64,000 nucleotides of DNA from NCBI GenBank assembly GCA_029204225.1, contig CM055096.1, positions 38,199,623 to 38,263,622 of the forward strand, read 5' to 3'. Origin of the DNA: Diphasiastrum complanatum. Its lineage: Eukaryota > Streptophyta > Lycopodiopsida > Lycopodiales > Lycopodiaceae. The notes under the pieces were generated by a model that did no database searches, was not told the DNA's origin, and saw only the letters and a program-made list of their open reading frames with translations. Both the position numbers and the translations under genes were made by a program. Position 1 is the stretch's first letter. The number at the start of each line of letters is the position of its first letter. Shown here one piece after another: positions 45,380 to 56,435 of this stretch.

Positions 45380-45472
45380 TGAAGATAGCGACGTTTATAG
45401 AGATACTTGTGCAAGTTGTATCTGTCGCTAAGATATGCATACACGTCGCTATGTGTCATTGGTGTGGTAGTG
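45380..45472 (+). repeat. Degenerate CACTA-like end with GTCGCTA motifs
   Basis: ATAGCGACG, CTGTCGCTAAG and ACGTCGCTATG are followed by GGTGTGGTAGTGG. The arrangement resembles 53815-53848 (CGTCGCTAT...TTTTTTGTAGTAGTG). Such motifs are typical of CACTA subterminal regions. No partner end was found. Confidence 0.35.
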
Positions 45473-48400
45473 GATGGTGGAGCAGCGGATGATTCCTCGG
45501 TGCATGCACTATGCCTATCAAATCGAATCGGGATGGTGAGTCGAATGACTCAACTAATTCTACTTGATTCTAACTTCGAAGTCATTAGAATCGATGGTGT
45601 CGATTACATAGAGAAACACAAAGAAAGTCTTATGACTGATATACGGAAGCGAAAAGCAAACAATTTAGAATAAACGATAAGAAAAATAAGACAGAATAAT
45701 TAAGGAAATGTTACATACATGTTGACGACAATTTGAATGCAATAAGTTTGATTCAGAAAGAATATGAAAATATAGGCCAGTCGATGTTGGAGCACAAGAC
45801 AATTGCGGGCGAAACCGTGTGCTCAAAACGATCTTAATTTTGTAATAGCTATGAGCTTATTCTGACTCTCAATCTGAAAACAAGAAATCAATGCATGAAA
45901 GCATCTATAGTGTCTGTCTTTTTCAAAATCGTCATCTCTCTTGTAATGTATATTTGTATAGATATAGACAAAATGCCATAGAGTCATTGTTGTGCCGTCT
46001 GAAAATAGATCGTGGTTGTTGTCATTGTCAAAACAATTGCACAATGGCAGGAGTGGGCGAGTGATATGATGTCAGCAACCGAGTTTAGCTTAGTCGATTC
46101 GTGAGGTGAAGCGTGACAAGAGTTCTATTGTTTGATCCGATAGTGTGTCGAATCAAATGGTCGAGTATTTGTTGATAGTCGATGGACGATACTCCTTCGA
46201 TAATCCGACTTAGCTCGATTGTTTGATTGCCTTCAACAGTTTGATTGTCGTGTCGATACATGTCTTCGATACTAGAGTATTTTTACAGATTGTGCAACAA
46301 TGCGTGTAAAATTGTAGCAATATGAATGGAACTAGATTAACATGGGATTTAAGAGAGTAGAGGGCTAAATCCAACAAGCTAGTGTCCACATCTGTGGATG
46401 TTGGTATATGGGAGTTCGAAAAAATAGATAGATAACAATGTTGCACGAGAGGGGGGTTTCTTTTAAGGTTACAAAAAATTTGACAGACTATTTCTCTGTT
46501 GTTTTGATTTGTTTTTGTTAGCCATTATTTACAAGGGTAGTGGGTTAGGTTTTTTTTTTAAACTATAACTTCAATTTGAAGGGCACGTAAAATGTTTACA
46601 AAGGAAAAAAACCTTAAAAATGAAGAGTTAAAGTGCTTATTTCCTAAAAATCCAACCAAAGCTAAAATTAAACCTCTCACAAGAAGTTACATAACTTTGT
46701 CATTTTTTCACCGAATTTGCTGAAAATTGACTCAAATTCAAACTAAGATAGAGATCTACATATTTATAAATTTACAAGCAAGAAATTTTGCCAACACCCA
46801 AGAATAGACAACAAGAATTTTGGCTCACTAAAATTGGAATCGTTTCACTAAAATGGCCATAATTGGGTCATGATAGCTCCAAATCAAGAGAAATTAGTAC
46901 CTCCTAGAAGCTAAGAGAAAGGGCTATTGATCTAAAACAAGAAATCACACAAGAAATAAAGTTCAATAGGTCAAAAATTGAATCAAATAGTTTTGGAAAT
47001 TTAAAAATCAAGAAAACTAGTGAATAGAAACCTAACCAAAGTTAAGGAAAACAATCAAATCTGATGGGAAAAGGAAATGCTCTGATATCAAAATTGTCAT
47101 GTGTCAATCCTAGCATGAAAAAATCTCATTCATTCTTGAACATCAAATTAGCATGGGAAAACAAGAAATCAAGAAAGTCATCAATAAATCAAAAAATTAA
47201 ATCAAATTAGCAAACCTTCCCAAATTAGACAAAGAAGGTAGTAATATTCACCATTATTGTTCATTCGATACATTGGGCCTAAAATTGGAGCATGATCAAA
47301 GCTCTCATGCTATTTTTGAACCACCAATGACATCAAGAAAGCTCTCAAAGAGAAGCTTCAAGACCACAGAGAGTTCAAAAATCACAGAAGTAGAATAGCC
47401 TCCAAATTTAGCACGATATCAACAACTATAGTAGTCATTTGTGCCTCTGGTATGATTTTGGGATCTTAATTAGCTAAACTGGGCCTTAGAACCATTACTA
47501 CAATCTTGCTATTTACAAATATAGCACAGTTGGTCAAGCCAACTTATTAACTATCCTATTGACTGATTCTAGTCTAATTTAGCTCCATGGCCATACTTAG
47601 CATTACAATTATTGAGCACATGGGCTATTACATGCAGTACATGACATCACTTGTAGTTGAATCACTACCAATTTTCTCTCTAGAAATTGTAAAAAATGAG
47701 TGCTTATTACTGTTTGCAAAAAAATAGTCACAAAAAGGATTTATGTTTTTACAAATGATTCTCACTCTCTGATTACCAGCTGAAAGTATTGTTTGTTAGT
47801 TACCTTCCCTAGGGACGCCCTAGCCTCAGTAAACTCTATAAGAAGCCATGCATGCTAACTCACTAGCTTTTGAGTGTAGTACTTACTTTTATTAGAGAAA
47901 GTTTTACTTTTTTCACACTAAAATTCACAGACTTTGCATACTTTGTACTCTCAAACCACTGAACTCTTGTTGAATGGTTTCACAAAACTTTCATGATGTC
48001 ATGTAGGTATTTTTGAAGCTTCACTCCATTGAGATTGGTCAAGAAACGAATGAAAACAACTCATCCAAAGTTTGATAGTTGAAAATGCGGAGTGATCTAC
48101 TCTCTTCTTCAAGATAAGATTCTCCATAATGATAGCATCTTGACATATTTTGTGGCAATGAAGTGTAGGATGCAAACTTCCTCATACCAGATTTGATCTT
48201 GTCGAGTAATCCGATATAGTAGTTTTGCATTATGGTCTCTGGGCTCAGTAGATCAATACCTTTTACCAGATCGAATATTCGTATGGTGTGTTGTTGAACT
48301 GTCTCATCAGGAAACTAATCTCACAAACTTGGTAATCATGGCTGGAATGCAGTATTATCGTGATGTACGTAATTGCTTCAAAGGTTATACAACTGTGGTG

Positions 48401-48650
48401 TCCCACTGATTTTTTTCTTTTTCAAGTGAACAAGAGAAGAAAAGAAGTAGACCAAAGATTGAAACCAAGGACAATCAAAAGGACAGGAGGGAGGTGTGTG
48501 AATAAATGGTAATAGATGGTTGTTATCTTAGGATATTGATGGAGGAAAAGATAGATGCATGTAATGATATGAAAAAGGACGAAGGTTGAGCTGATGGAGA
48601 TGGAGATGAATACACAGATAGAGATGATATAAAAAATGATTTTTTTTTTC
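45473..48650. other. Intergenic, no recognisable gene
   Basis: About 45530-46260 is unusually rich in TCGA words. Near 47080 the minus strand reads TGATATCAGAGC, which may be a decayed primer binding site next to an LTR-like TGTCATG. Short frames (45407-45673, 45823-46044, 48039-48230, 48422-48655) have no motifs. Confidence 0.35.
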
Positions 48651-48659
48651 AACAAGGCT

Positions 48660-50210
48660 GGGAATTAACTTTTGCCCCCATCACAGTAGTTGAATCAAGA
48701 TCTGATGAAACTTCTCTGAGACTTGCGAGGGTTAGTTTTGAGCCGGCTATCAAAAATTGAAGATATTTGTTAAAATCTAGCACTTTTTAGGACTGTTTCT
48801 CTAAGATTTCAAGATATGAGTGTTTGTTTTATACCAAAATTTGATAATAGTTGAAAACTGGTATAATCCAGCTATTACCAATATGGAGTGAGTTTCAAAC
48901 TGTCAGATTAAGAAAAATTAAGAGAACAGGGTCATTTTTAGTGTATTTTTGCCCATTTTTAGCGGTTATTTGTGGTTTTTCTGATATTTCTTCAGATCGG
49001 AGGAGATTTAACCTTTTTGCTTCACAATCTAGCTGGATCTAGACTAGATCTAGGTAGTATGAGGTTTGCAAAGGTTCTTGATGGACGGTTTTTTTGCATA
49101 ATTTTGAGAAAACTCAGTTTTTGAGCACTTTTCAGCACGTTTTCTTAGATCTTTCTAGATTTGTCCATTGGATCTTCACAAGAATTTCACAGAAGCCAGA
49201 TCGGGGTCAGATATAACTAGAAAAATCTCACAGAAGGTTAACTCAGAGCAAATGTCAAAAAATCAAGAAAAAAGTGTATTTTTTTGGGTGTTTTTTGCTA
49301 TTTTTGAAAGTTTTCTATCAAATCCTAGAGAGATAACCTTCTCCAAGATGAAATTAGCCTTCTTTAATACAGATTAAGCTAAATTCAGGTAGGCAAAGGT
49401 TATTTCCCAGGGGATAGAGAGAAAATACAAATTTTATGGCTTTTTTTGCTATTTCTGGCAGTTTTCTCTCAGATCCTAGAGAGAGAACGTTCATCGAGAT
49501 GATAGTAGCCTTTTCTGATACAGATTAGCTAAATCTAGATGGGCAAAGGTTATTTCCCAGGGGATGGAGAGAAAATACAAATTTCATGGCTTTTTTGCTA
49601 TTTTTGGAAGTTTTCTCTGAGATCCTAGAGAGAGAACGTTCGACGAGCTGATAGTAGCCTCTTTTGATACGGGTTAAGCTAAATCCAGGTGGGCAAAGGT
49701 TGATTCCCAGGGGATGGAGAGAAAATGCAATTTTTATGGGTTTTTTCACTATTTTTGGCGGTTTTCTCTCATATCCTAGAGAGATAACCGTTGCCGAGCT
49801 GACAGTAGCTTCCTCTGATACAGATTTAGCTAAATCCTGGTGGGCGAAGGTTATTTCCCAGGGGATGGAGAGAAAATACAATTGTTATGGGTCTTTTTCA
49901 CTATTTTTGGCAGTTTTCTCTCAGATCCTAGAGAGATAACCTTTGCCGAGCTGGCAGTAGCTTTCTATGATACAAATTTAGCTAAATCCTGGTGGGCGAA
50001 GGTTATTTCCCAGGGGATGGAGAGAAAATACAATTTTTATGTGTTTTTTGGCAATGTATTCCGGTTTTTTCAAAAAACGGTTGGGAATTAACCTTCGCCG
50101 ACTTTCATGTAGGTTTTGAACAGTGTTCAAAAGGTACTGTCAAAGGGGCGAAGGTTAGTTGTGGAGCAGTACAAAGTTATTGCCTCTAATATGTTTTTCC
50201 CGCCTATTTT
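48660..50210. repeat. Satellite-like tandem array, 150-152-bp period
   Basis: The word AAGGTTATTTCCCAGGGGAT and its variants recur with the GG of AAGGT at 49236, 49398, 49548, 49698, 49849, 50001 and 50153. Steps are 162, 150, 150, 151, 152 and 152 bp. Weaker copies extend to about 48660. The central five units are similar to each other. Overlapping plus frames (49664-49939, 49840-50091, 49992-50189) repeat WAKVISQGMERKYN-like peptides and are by-products. Confidence 0.9.
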
Positions 50211-50633
50211 TCCACCAAAAACAAATTTTTCATGGTTTTATGATTTTTTTGTTTGTTTTTTTTTTTTTTTAGAGCAAGGGTTGTTCTAATCTACAGTTCT
50301 AACACTAATTCACACCCCACTAACTCTAATCCACACTAACAGCCACTAACAAGCTAAAAAATTTGATTTTTTGTGATGAAAAATGAAGGAAAAAGAAGAG
50401 AGAAGAGTGAGAGAAGGAGAAGAAAAGTGATGTCTATGCCGGCTAAGGCAAGCGTTGGGGCTCCCCGGCGACGGCGCCACTGTAGTGTAGGTTGTAGTAT
50501 GGGGTTCGTCATTGGGAGCACAACCTCGCCTTCACCTGCATAGCACACAAAGAGAGAGAAGAAAGAGAAAATGCCTAGGTTGAGAGAGGCTTTGGAGGCC
50601 CGAGCACCTTCCCAAAGCTATTCACACCCAACC

Positions 50634-51314
<681 letters not shown>

Positions 51315-52115
51315 CTATACAATATGTTTGGACAATGATTTGTACTTTAGCAGCTCCTCATCTCCATTAGGACTATACTTTTTGCTAATGCAGTAGATGT
51401 ACTGCTCCGGGAAGTGTCCAATGTAGTGCGCCAAGGAAGTATCCTTGGAGTCACTCTCTCTAGCTTTTCTCACTCTCTTTGCTCTAGCTGCATAAGCATC
51501 AATTTCAATGGCGTCCTGTGTCCCATCATCGGCTTCTGCAGTGTCACTTAGGTTAATGCTTCCTTGTGTCCCCTCCAGTTGAGTGAAATTGTACTCTTGT
51601 GGCTCATGGTGAGTCACCTCAGGAGGGTGGCCGATGTTTCGGAGCTCTGTCAAGATTCTTGCCAATGTCATTTCGCATGTGGCGTCCTCATTATTCAGAC
51701 ACAACTTTTGGAATGTATCATTAATCCTTGTGTGATCGTAGGTATTGGCTCCATTCTGCATTTTTATTAGAGCACTTAAGAGTTTTCCCTCTCGCAAATG
51801 GAGAATATGTTGTAGATCATGAAAAAAATTGTACTCTTTGCCATTGATGATGATTGGAGAGAGGCTCCTGATTTGCAGCATTGTCTCGTTTGCCTCACTG
51901 GTTTCTAGAGATGACTTAGAGAATTGCTGCAAGGAGAGTGTTCTTTCTTCTTTTTCATTTATTGGTTGCTCCTCCTCAATGTCGTTCATTTCATAGCATA
52001 GAATGGCCTCCTGTGAGTCAACAGGCATTGGAATAGTTGTATGTTCAAAAAGCAAGAATACAAAGACCATCTCACCTGAAATGATCTTTGAACCTATGTT
52101 CAACAAATTGTTCAT
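51315..52115 (-). CDS. Unrecognised 266-residue protein, divergent to the H3-like gene
   Basis: An intact ORF from ATG at 52115. Features seen are a hydrophobic N-terminal patch (MVFVFLLFEHTTI near residue 16), an acidic segment (NDIEEEQPINEKEE near residue 44), a region HDLQHILHLREGKLLSALIK near residue 98, and a basic cluster RAKRVRKAR near residue 210 that could be a nuclear localisation signal. I do not recognise the family. It carries no gag, pol or transposase motif. It faces the H3-like gene across a 528-bp intergenic region. It is one of the few long intact ORFs in the window. Confidence 0.5.
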   Translation of the reverse strand: MNNLLNIGSKIISGEMVFVFLLFEHTTIPMPVDSQEAILCYEMNDIEEEQPINEKEERTLSLQQFSKSSLETSEANETMLQIRSLSPIIINGKEYNFFHDLQHILHLREGKLLSALIKMQNGANTYDHTRINDTFQKLCLNNEDATCEMTLARILTELRNIGHPPEVTHHEPQEYNFTQLEGTQGSINLSDTAEADDGTQDAIEIDAYAARAKRVRKARESDSKDTSLAHYIGHFPEQYIYCISKKYSPNGDEELLKYKSLSKHIV

Positions 52116-52257
52116 ATTTATAGTGTTTTATTTTTATTTTTTTTGAACTATATTTTGAAACAATGGTTTACATAAATACATACTCATATCGGTTGAGTGC
52201 GCATTTTGGCACAATGAGAGGCATGAATTAAAAGCGTACGCACATATTCAATATATG

Positions 52258-52460
52258 GACACGTGACATGTGCCTATTAGTTGACAATTCATTCAGTTTC
52301 TGACACGTGTCAGAATCCTAAATGATGATGGTCACTAACGTGTCAGAGGTCAAAATAATATGATGTCACTTGTCCATGCATTTACTTTTACCAATAAAAA
52401 TTCAACACGTGGATTTCAAGTTTGACTCCACACGTGTGGGATAGCATATTTTGTATATAA
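52258..52460 (+). promoter_or_regulatory. Shared promoter with four CACGTG cores and a TATA box
   Basis: CACGTG occurs at 52260, 52304 (inside the 14-bp palindrome CTGACACGTGTCAG, 52300-52313), 52406 and 52431 (inside CCACACGTGTGG, 52428-52439). AACGTGTCAG lies at 52337. TATATAA is at 52455-52460, about 190 bp before the H3-like ATG. G-box/ABRE cores bind bZIP or bHLH factors in plants. Clustered copies suggest stress or hormone control, which is inference. Confidence 0.65.
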
Positions 52461-52643
52461 ATTTCATTGAACCCAATCATGACACTTTCTTTTTTTAGTT
52501 TTCGCATATCTGATTAGTGCGCACCTGTAGACGCCCATAAGGTACCTATTTACTATTTGTGCATAAGTCCAATATCCCATTTCATACACTTTAAATTTTT
52601 TAGCTTCATCACCATCTTTTTGTGCCTTTGTCAGATCCTTGTT

Positions 52644-53291
52644 ATGGCTAGAGCGAAGCAAACAACCAGGACTGATCAGCATCGCAATCCAGTTCAAGGT
52701 GAAGTTTCGAGCCTCAGGCCACCCGATACTGGTAGGAGAACATCGATGAGAAGAAGCCATTGGATGAGAGAGATAAAAAAATATCAAAGGTCAACGGAGC
52801 TTATGATTCCAAAGGCTCTATTCTATCGTTTGGTACGTGAAATCACCAGAGAGAATCTGGGCATGTATAATCGTTTTACAGTTTCAGCTATTATGGTCCT
52901 TCAAGAAGCCTATGAAGATCTTCAAGCTCAATTTTTTGAGGATTCCTTTCTGCTTGCCATCCATGCAAAGCGTGTCACCATTATGCCCAAAGATTTTCAA
53001 CTTTTATCTAGATTAAGAGATAGAAGTTCTGGTCTTCACATGGGTGAGGCCTCTACGACTCGTCCACCTCCAATGTATAGAACAAACCTTCCCACACAGA
53101 CGACTCGCAAGCAAGCAAAACCAAAGCGATCCCAAGACCCCGAGGAACTCATGAGGAAGGGAATACATAGTAAAAGGGCAAAGAAACATAATACTAATAA
53201 TAATGAAACTCTTAAATCTGATAGCGGATCAAGTATAGATGCAGAGGAATGCATTTTAGAAAATGTTTTCTGTATTTTCACTAATTTCTGA
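52644..53291 (+). CDS. Divergent histone H3-fold protein (H3/CENH3-like) with C-terminal extension
   Basis: The ATG at 52644 gives 215 residues; the upstream in-frame ATG at 52557 would add an unlikely hydrophobic leader. The N-terminus MARAKQTTR mirrors the H3 tail, but Lys9 is absent and the tail is short. The fold region (about residues 38-126) contains REIKKYQRSTELMI, FYRLVREI, VLQEAYEDL and the near-invariant AIHAKRVTIMPKDFQL. The RPGTVAL segment before the N-helix is missing. LIPxxxF and KDF are CENH3-like, and loop 1 (between VREI and RF) is nine residues, one more than canonical H3. A Lys/Arg-rich tail of about 90 residues follows. No intron lies in the fold. It would be a nucleosomal or centromeric variant, or a captured copy. 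Confidence 0.8.
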   Translation: MARAKQTTRTDQHRNPVQGEVSSLRPPDTGRRTSMRRSHWMREIKKYQRSTELMIPKALFYRLVREITRENLGMYNRFTVSAIMVLQEAYEDLQAQFFEDSFLLAIHAKRVTIMPKDFQLLSRLRDRSSGLHMGEASTTRPPPMYRTNLPTQTTRKQAKPKRSQDPEELMRKGIHSKRAKKHNTNNNETLKSDSGSSIDAEECILENVFCIFTNF

Positions 53292-53736
53292 TCAGGATGT
53301 ATCACAATTGCATGAGAATACCATAAATAAATTGAATGTTCTTGTACGTACTCCTTATGATCCTACTCAAGGATTTTTTGAATCTGATTACTATAATGAA
53401 TACGAGAAAATTATTAGTAAGAAAATTGATGGACTCAATGGTTACTTTTCTGTAGCTATTCCAGAGATTGATTATATAGTACGATTTCATGATTTTGATT
53501 GTAACGTTCTTAGGAAAAAAAAAGAATATGTAACAGATGTTATAATCGATGGTAGGCTGGTGCTACTGCAATACACCATTAGTCAAGATTCAAGAAAAGA
53601 AATTTTCATCGTCACTGGTCTATGCGTGGAACAATATCTAATGCACAACGATGAAGCATTGGAACTTTTGAAAAGGATTTTTATACAATGCAGTCCAACT
53701 GCAAAACTATTCGTGGTTCCTTATGCATCCAAGTAA
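53263..53736 (+). CDS. Unrecognised ORF overlapping the end of the H3-like gene
   Basis: The 157-residue ORF in the +1 frame relative to the H3-like ORF overlaps it by 29 bp. Content: DVSQLHENTINKLNVLV, YYNEYEKIISKKIDGLNGYF, IVRFHDFDCNVLRKKKEYV and LELLKRIFIQCSPTAKL. I do not recognise it. There is no signal peptide or membrane helix. Removing 53265-53295, which starts GT and ends CAG after CACTAAT, would put it in frame with the H3-like ORF, but 31 nt is below known plant intron sizes. AATAAA near 53781 follows its stop, so both ORFs may share a transcript. Confidence 0.45.
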   Translation: MFSVFSLISDQDVSQLHENTINKLNVLVRTPYDPTQGFFESDYYNEYEKIISKKIDGLNGYFSVAIPEIDYIVRFHDFDCNVLRKKKEYVTDVIIDGRLVLLQYTISQDSRKEIFIVTGLCVEQYLMHNDEALELLKRIFIQCSPTAKLFVVPYASK

Positions 53737-53814
53737 GTATAGTATTGAGACTTATTTGATGTACTGCTAAAAACTGATTAATAAAAATGAAATTTGTATA
53801 AATAAATGTCACAA

Positions 53815-53848
53815 ACTCTCGTCGCTATACACATTTTTTGTAGTAGTG
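53815..53848 (-). mobile_element. Possible CACTA-type transposon terminus
   Basis: CGTCGCTATACACATTTTTTGTAGTAGTG ends with the reverse complement of CACTACTACAAAAAA, a CACTA-like terminal repeat. It ends 27 bp before another element's primer binding site. No matching left end was found between 50886 and 52560. Confidence 0.4.
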
Positions 53849-53875
53849 ATCCCAGCGGTGTCTAGATTCCCAACA

Positions 53876-53887
53876 TGGTATTAGAGC
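53876..53887 (+). promoter_or_regulatory. Primer binding site of a further copia remnant
   Basis: TGGTATTAGAGC follows TTCCCAACA, an LTR end. The remnant is cut off at 54000 by the next LTR. Confidence 0.65.
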
Positions 53888-53999
53888 TATGCTATCAAAG
53901 CCTAATATGACATTAGAGCTATTTTCATAGTTCTAAAACTTCCCACATAACTTGATCCTTTGAGTCGATAAGATTATTGTTTTCTTGTTCTATAAATAG

Positions 54000-54269
54000 T
54001 TAGAATTAAAGTAGAATCACTGTGTTACTGTACTGTGGGTCCTATCAGTGGATAAGGATCAGTTGGCCTAGCCACGAGGCAAGTCGATGGGACACGCGTC
54101 CCGCCAACGACAACCTGGGTCATGCATGAGTTGCTTGAGTGAACAACTATATGGACAGTGTAATTTCATTTTGAGAAATACAGTTGCTATGTGAGCTTGT
54201 TGTGGAGAGTGTTTTCTGTCTGTGTTACTGTGTAGCATGATCTGTGTTCCTGTGCAAAGCAAATTCTAA
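54000..54269 (+). repeat. 5' LTR, copia family R2
   Basis: 270 bp with ends TTAGAATT...AATTCTAA, followed by a primer binding site TGGCATCAGAGCC at 54272-54284. It matches 63075-63343 in inverted orientation. Confidence 0.82.
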
Positions 54270-54284
54270 GTTGGCATCAGAGCC

Positions 54285-54953
54285 GTACAGTATAGGGAGT
54301 GTACACAGTACAACATCGCCGTTGAAGAGAGCTTTGGGAGAATTGTCTTCTGAGAGTTCAGGGTTTACGGCGGGTTGAAGACGGAAAGAGAAGCACTGGT
54401 GCATGGTTTCTAGTTTATAGAGACTTGCTAAGCTCAGCAGAGGATTATTAGCCTGTGCATAGCATAAGACAGGGAAAAATTTGGTGAAAAATTGACAATT
54501 TTGAAGCCAGCTGAAATTTGAAACCGGGTTTGGGGTTACGATTTTTATACATAACTGGTGATTTTTTTGCTGTTTTTGCACCGTTTTGGATGTCGTAAGG
54601 ACAGGAAGGAAGCTAATCACATTGTCAACCAACCATGGAGAGATTCTGAGGTTTATGTCAGAGATTTGTCTCTAGACAGTTAACCTAGCAGATTTGTGGT
54701 AAAAGGTGAAAAAAGCCACTTTGTCAAGTTGAGCTAAAATCACCGTTTCTCCATGGAATTTCTTGAGGGAACACTCTACAGTCTTGGAATCCATAGGGCG
54801 ACTCTGCTCCGGGCCTCAGATCGTGCTCAAATCAATTCACAGACGAGTTAGATCAAGCAAATTTGAGTGTGGGGAGGCGCGGCCGCAGACTGGGAGGTCG
54901 CGGGCAGTTCGCGTGTGGAACCAGGGTGAGAGCATAGCGTTTCGAGGTGGACA
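54285..54953 (+). other. Leader of the R2 copia element, no gag
   Basis: Non-coding between the primer binding site and the protease remnant. No capsid motif was found in any frame, so gag seems deleted. Confidence 0.5.
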
Positions 54954-55373
54954 GTGTCTACAAGACTCTCCATTGGTGCACAGAAGTGCTTAGGTGAGGT
55001 GTGCAAGATCAAGGGGATAGGCACCGTTTCAATCCAACTACCTGATGGCAAAAGTAGGATGATCAGGGAGGTACTTTACGTACCAGGTTTGAAGAAAAAT
55101 CTACTTTCTGTTGGAGTCATTACTGATCAAAAGTTGAAAGTAGAATTCGCCCATGATCGTTGCTTTGTGAAGGATGTGAACCAAAAGTTCAAAGTTATTG
55201 CGGATGGAGTAAGAGAGCCCAATACAAAATTGTACAGGTTGAATGCTACAATTACGGGGCAACACAGACTTGTATCGTCCATTCCATCGCAAACTGAGTT
55301 GTGGCATAAGAGGCTTGGTCACTTGAACTTGGGAAGCCTCAGTTTGATGAGAAAATTGGAGATGGTAACATGA
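54954..55373 (+). pseudogene. Copia protease C-terminus and pre-integrase domain
   Basis: IREVLYVPGLKKNLLSVGV near residue 37 ends the protease. LWHKRLGHLNLGSLSLM near residue 119 is the pre-integrase motif. The active-site DSG part is missing. A stop at 55371-55373 separates it from integrase in the same frame. Confidence 0.85.
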
Positions 55374-56435
55374 TTGCCTACCATAGAAGATCACTTGAAA
55401 TCGATGTGCGAATCTTGTGTATATGGGAAGCAGCATCGAGAGAAGTTCAATAAAGGGGGTGTTACAAGAGCAAAGAACATCCTGGATTTAATCCACACAG
55501 ATTTATGCGGGCCTATGAGGACCATATCCTTAGGTAAAGCCTTCTATTTCATGACCTTTATTGATGATATGTCACATAAGATGTGGATCTACTTCTTGAA
55601 GAAGAAATCAGATGTATTTGACAACTTCAAGAGCTTCAAAGCATTGGTAAAAAATCAGACAGGTAGGAAGATCAAAGACCTAAGATCAGATAGTGGAGGT
55701 GAGTACAAGTCTAATGACTTCAATGATCTTTGTGATCAATGTGGGATTAAAGGACAATTTACGCAAGCTCATACTCCTGCTCTCAATGGTGTAGCTGAGT
55801 GCAAAAATCGTACGATTGTGGAAAGTGCCAGATCTATGCTAGCTGAGATGAAACTACCAAAAGATTTTTAGTCAGAAGCATGTAGCACGGAAAATAAGAG
55901 TCCTACCATTGCCATACCAAAGATAACACCTGAGGAAGCATTTACGAAGAAGAAGCCAAATGTGAACCACTTGCGAATCTTTGGATGTAAGGCCTTTGTA
56001 CACATTCCTAAGGAAGAGAGACGTAAACTTGATGTAAAAGCTATCAAGTGCATATTCCTAGGATATGATGATCGTGTGAAGGGCTATAGATGTTTTGATC
56101 CAGTCGAAAACAAAATCCATATAAGCCGTGATGTTATCTTTGATGAATCCAAGATGTATGAAGACGAGGATGCTGAGAAGATAGACACATCCACTGGGAA
56201 AGATGGTATATTGAGGATACCACCTGATGATGATCCATTCATTGACCTTCCGAGTGATGAACATGAGGATACATCTCAAGATACTACTACTCAACCTCAA
56301 GAGACAGGTTGGAGAGGTAGGGACAAACCTTTTGGTGCAAGAAGGATTGAAGTTGCAGGTGTATTTCCAGTAAAATCCTATGGTGAATTATATTCAAAAG
56401 ATCAGACTAGTACGGTTTCACATACTAGTAAATGA
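55374..56435 (+). pseudogene. Copia integrase, one stop inside
   Basis: CESCVYGKQH (zinc binding), catalytic Asp in IHTDLCGPM and RSDSGGEY, and Glu in NGVAECKN are all present in 55374-55871. After a stop at 55869-55871 the same frame resumes (LRIFGCKAFVHIP, IKCIFLGYDD, DVIFDESK) with an acidic Asp/Glu/Thr-rich tail to 56435. The element then ends with no reverse transcriptase. Confidence 0.88.

Noticed and set aside
48660-50210. CRISPR-like array or repeat protein gene
   Set aside because: The whole 150-152-bp unit repeats without unique spacers, and frames change between units as the period is not a multiple of three throughout.
52557-52643. Upstream ATG adding 29 residues to the H3-like protein
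   Set aside because: The extension is hydrophobic, and the ATG at 52644 gives the expected histone start MARAKQT.
53044-53295. A normal-sized intron from GTGAGG at 53044 to CAG at 53295
   Set aside because: Splice signals look good, but the phase would put exon 2 into an immediate stop, so it would not join the two ORFs.
51315-53736. Endogenous giant-virus segment, because some large DNA viruses carry histones
   Set aside because: No viral hallmark gene is seen, the promoter is plant-like, and the histone is closest in motif to plant H3/CENH3.
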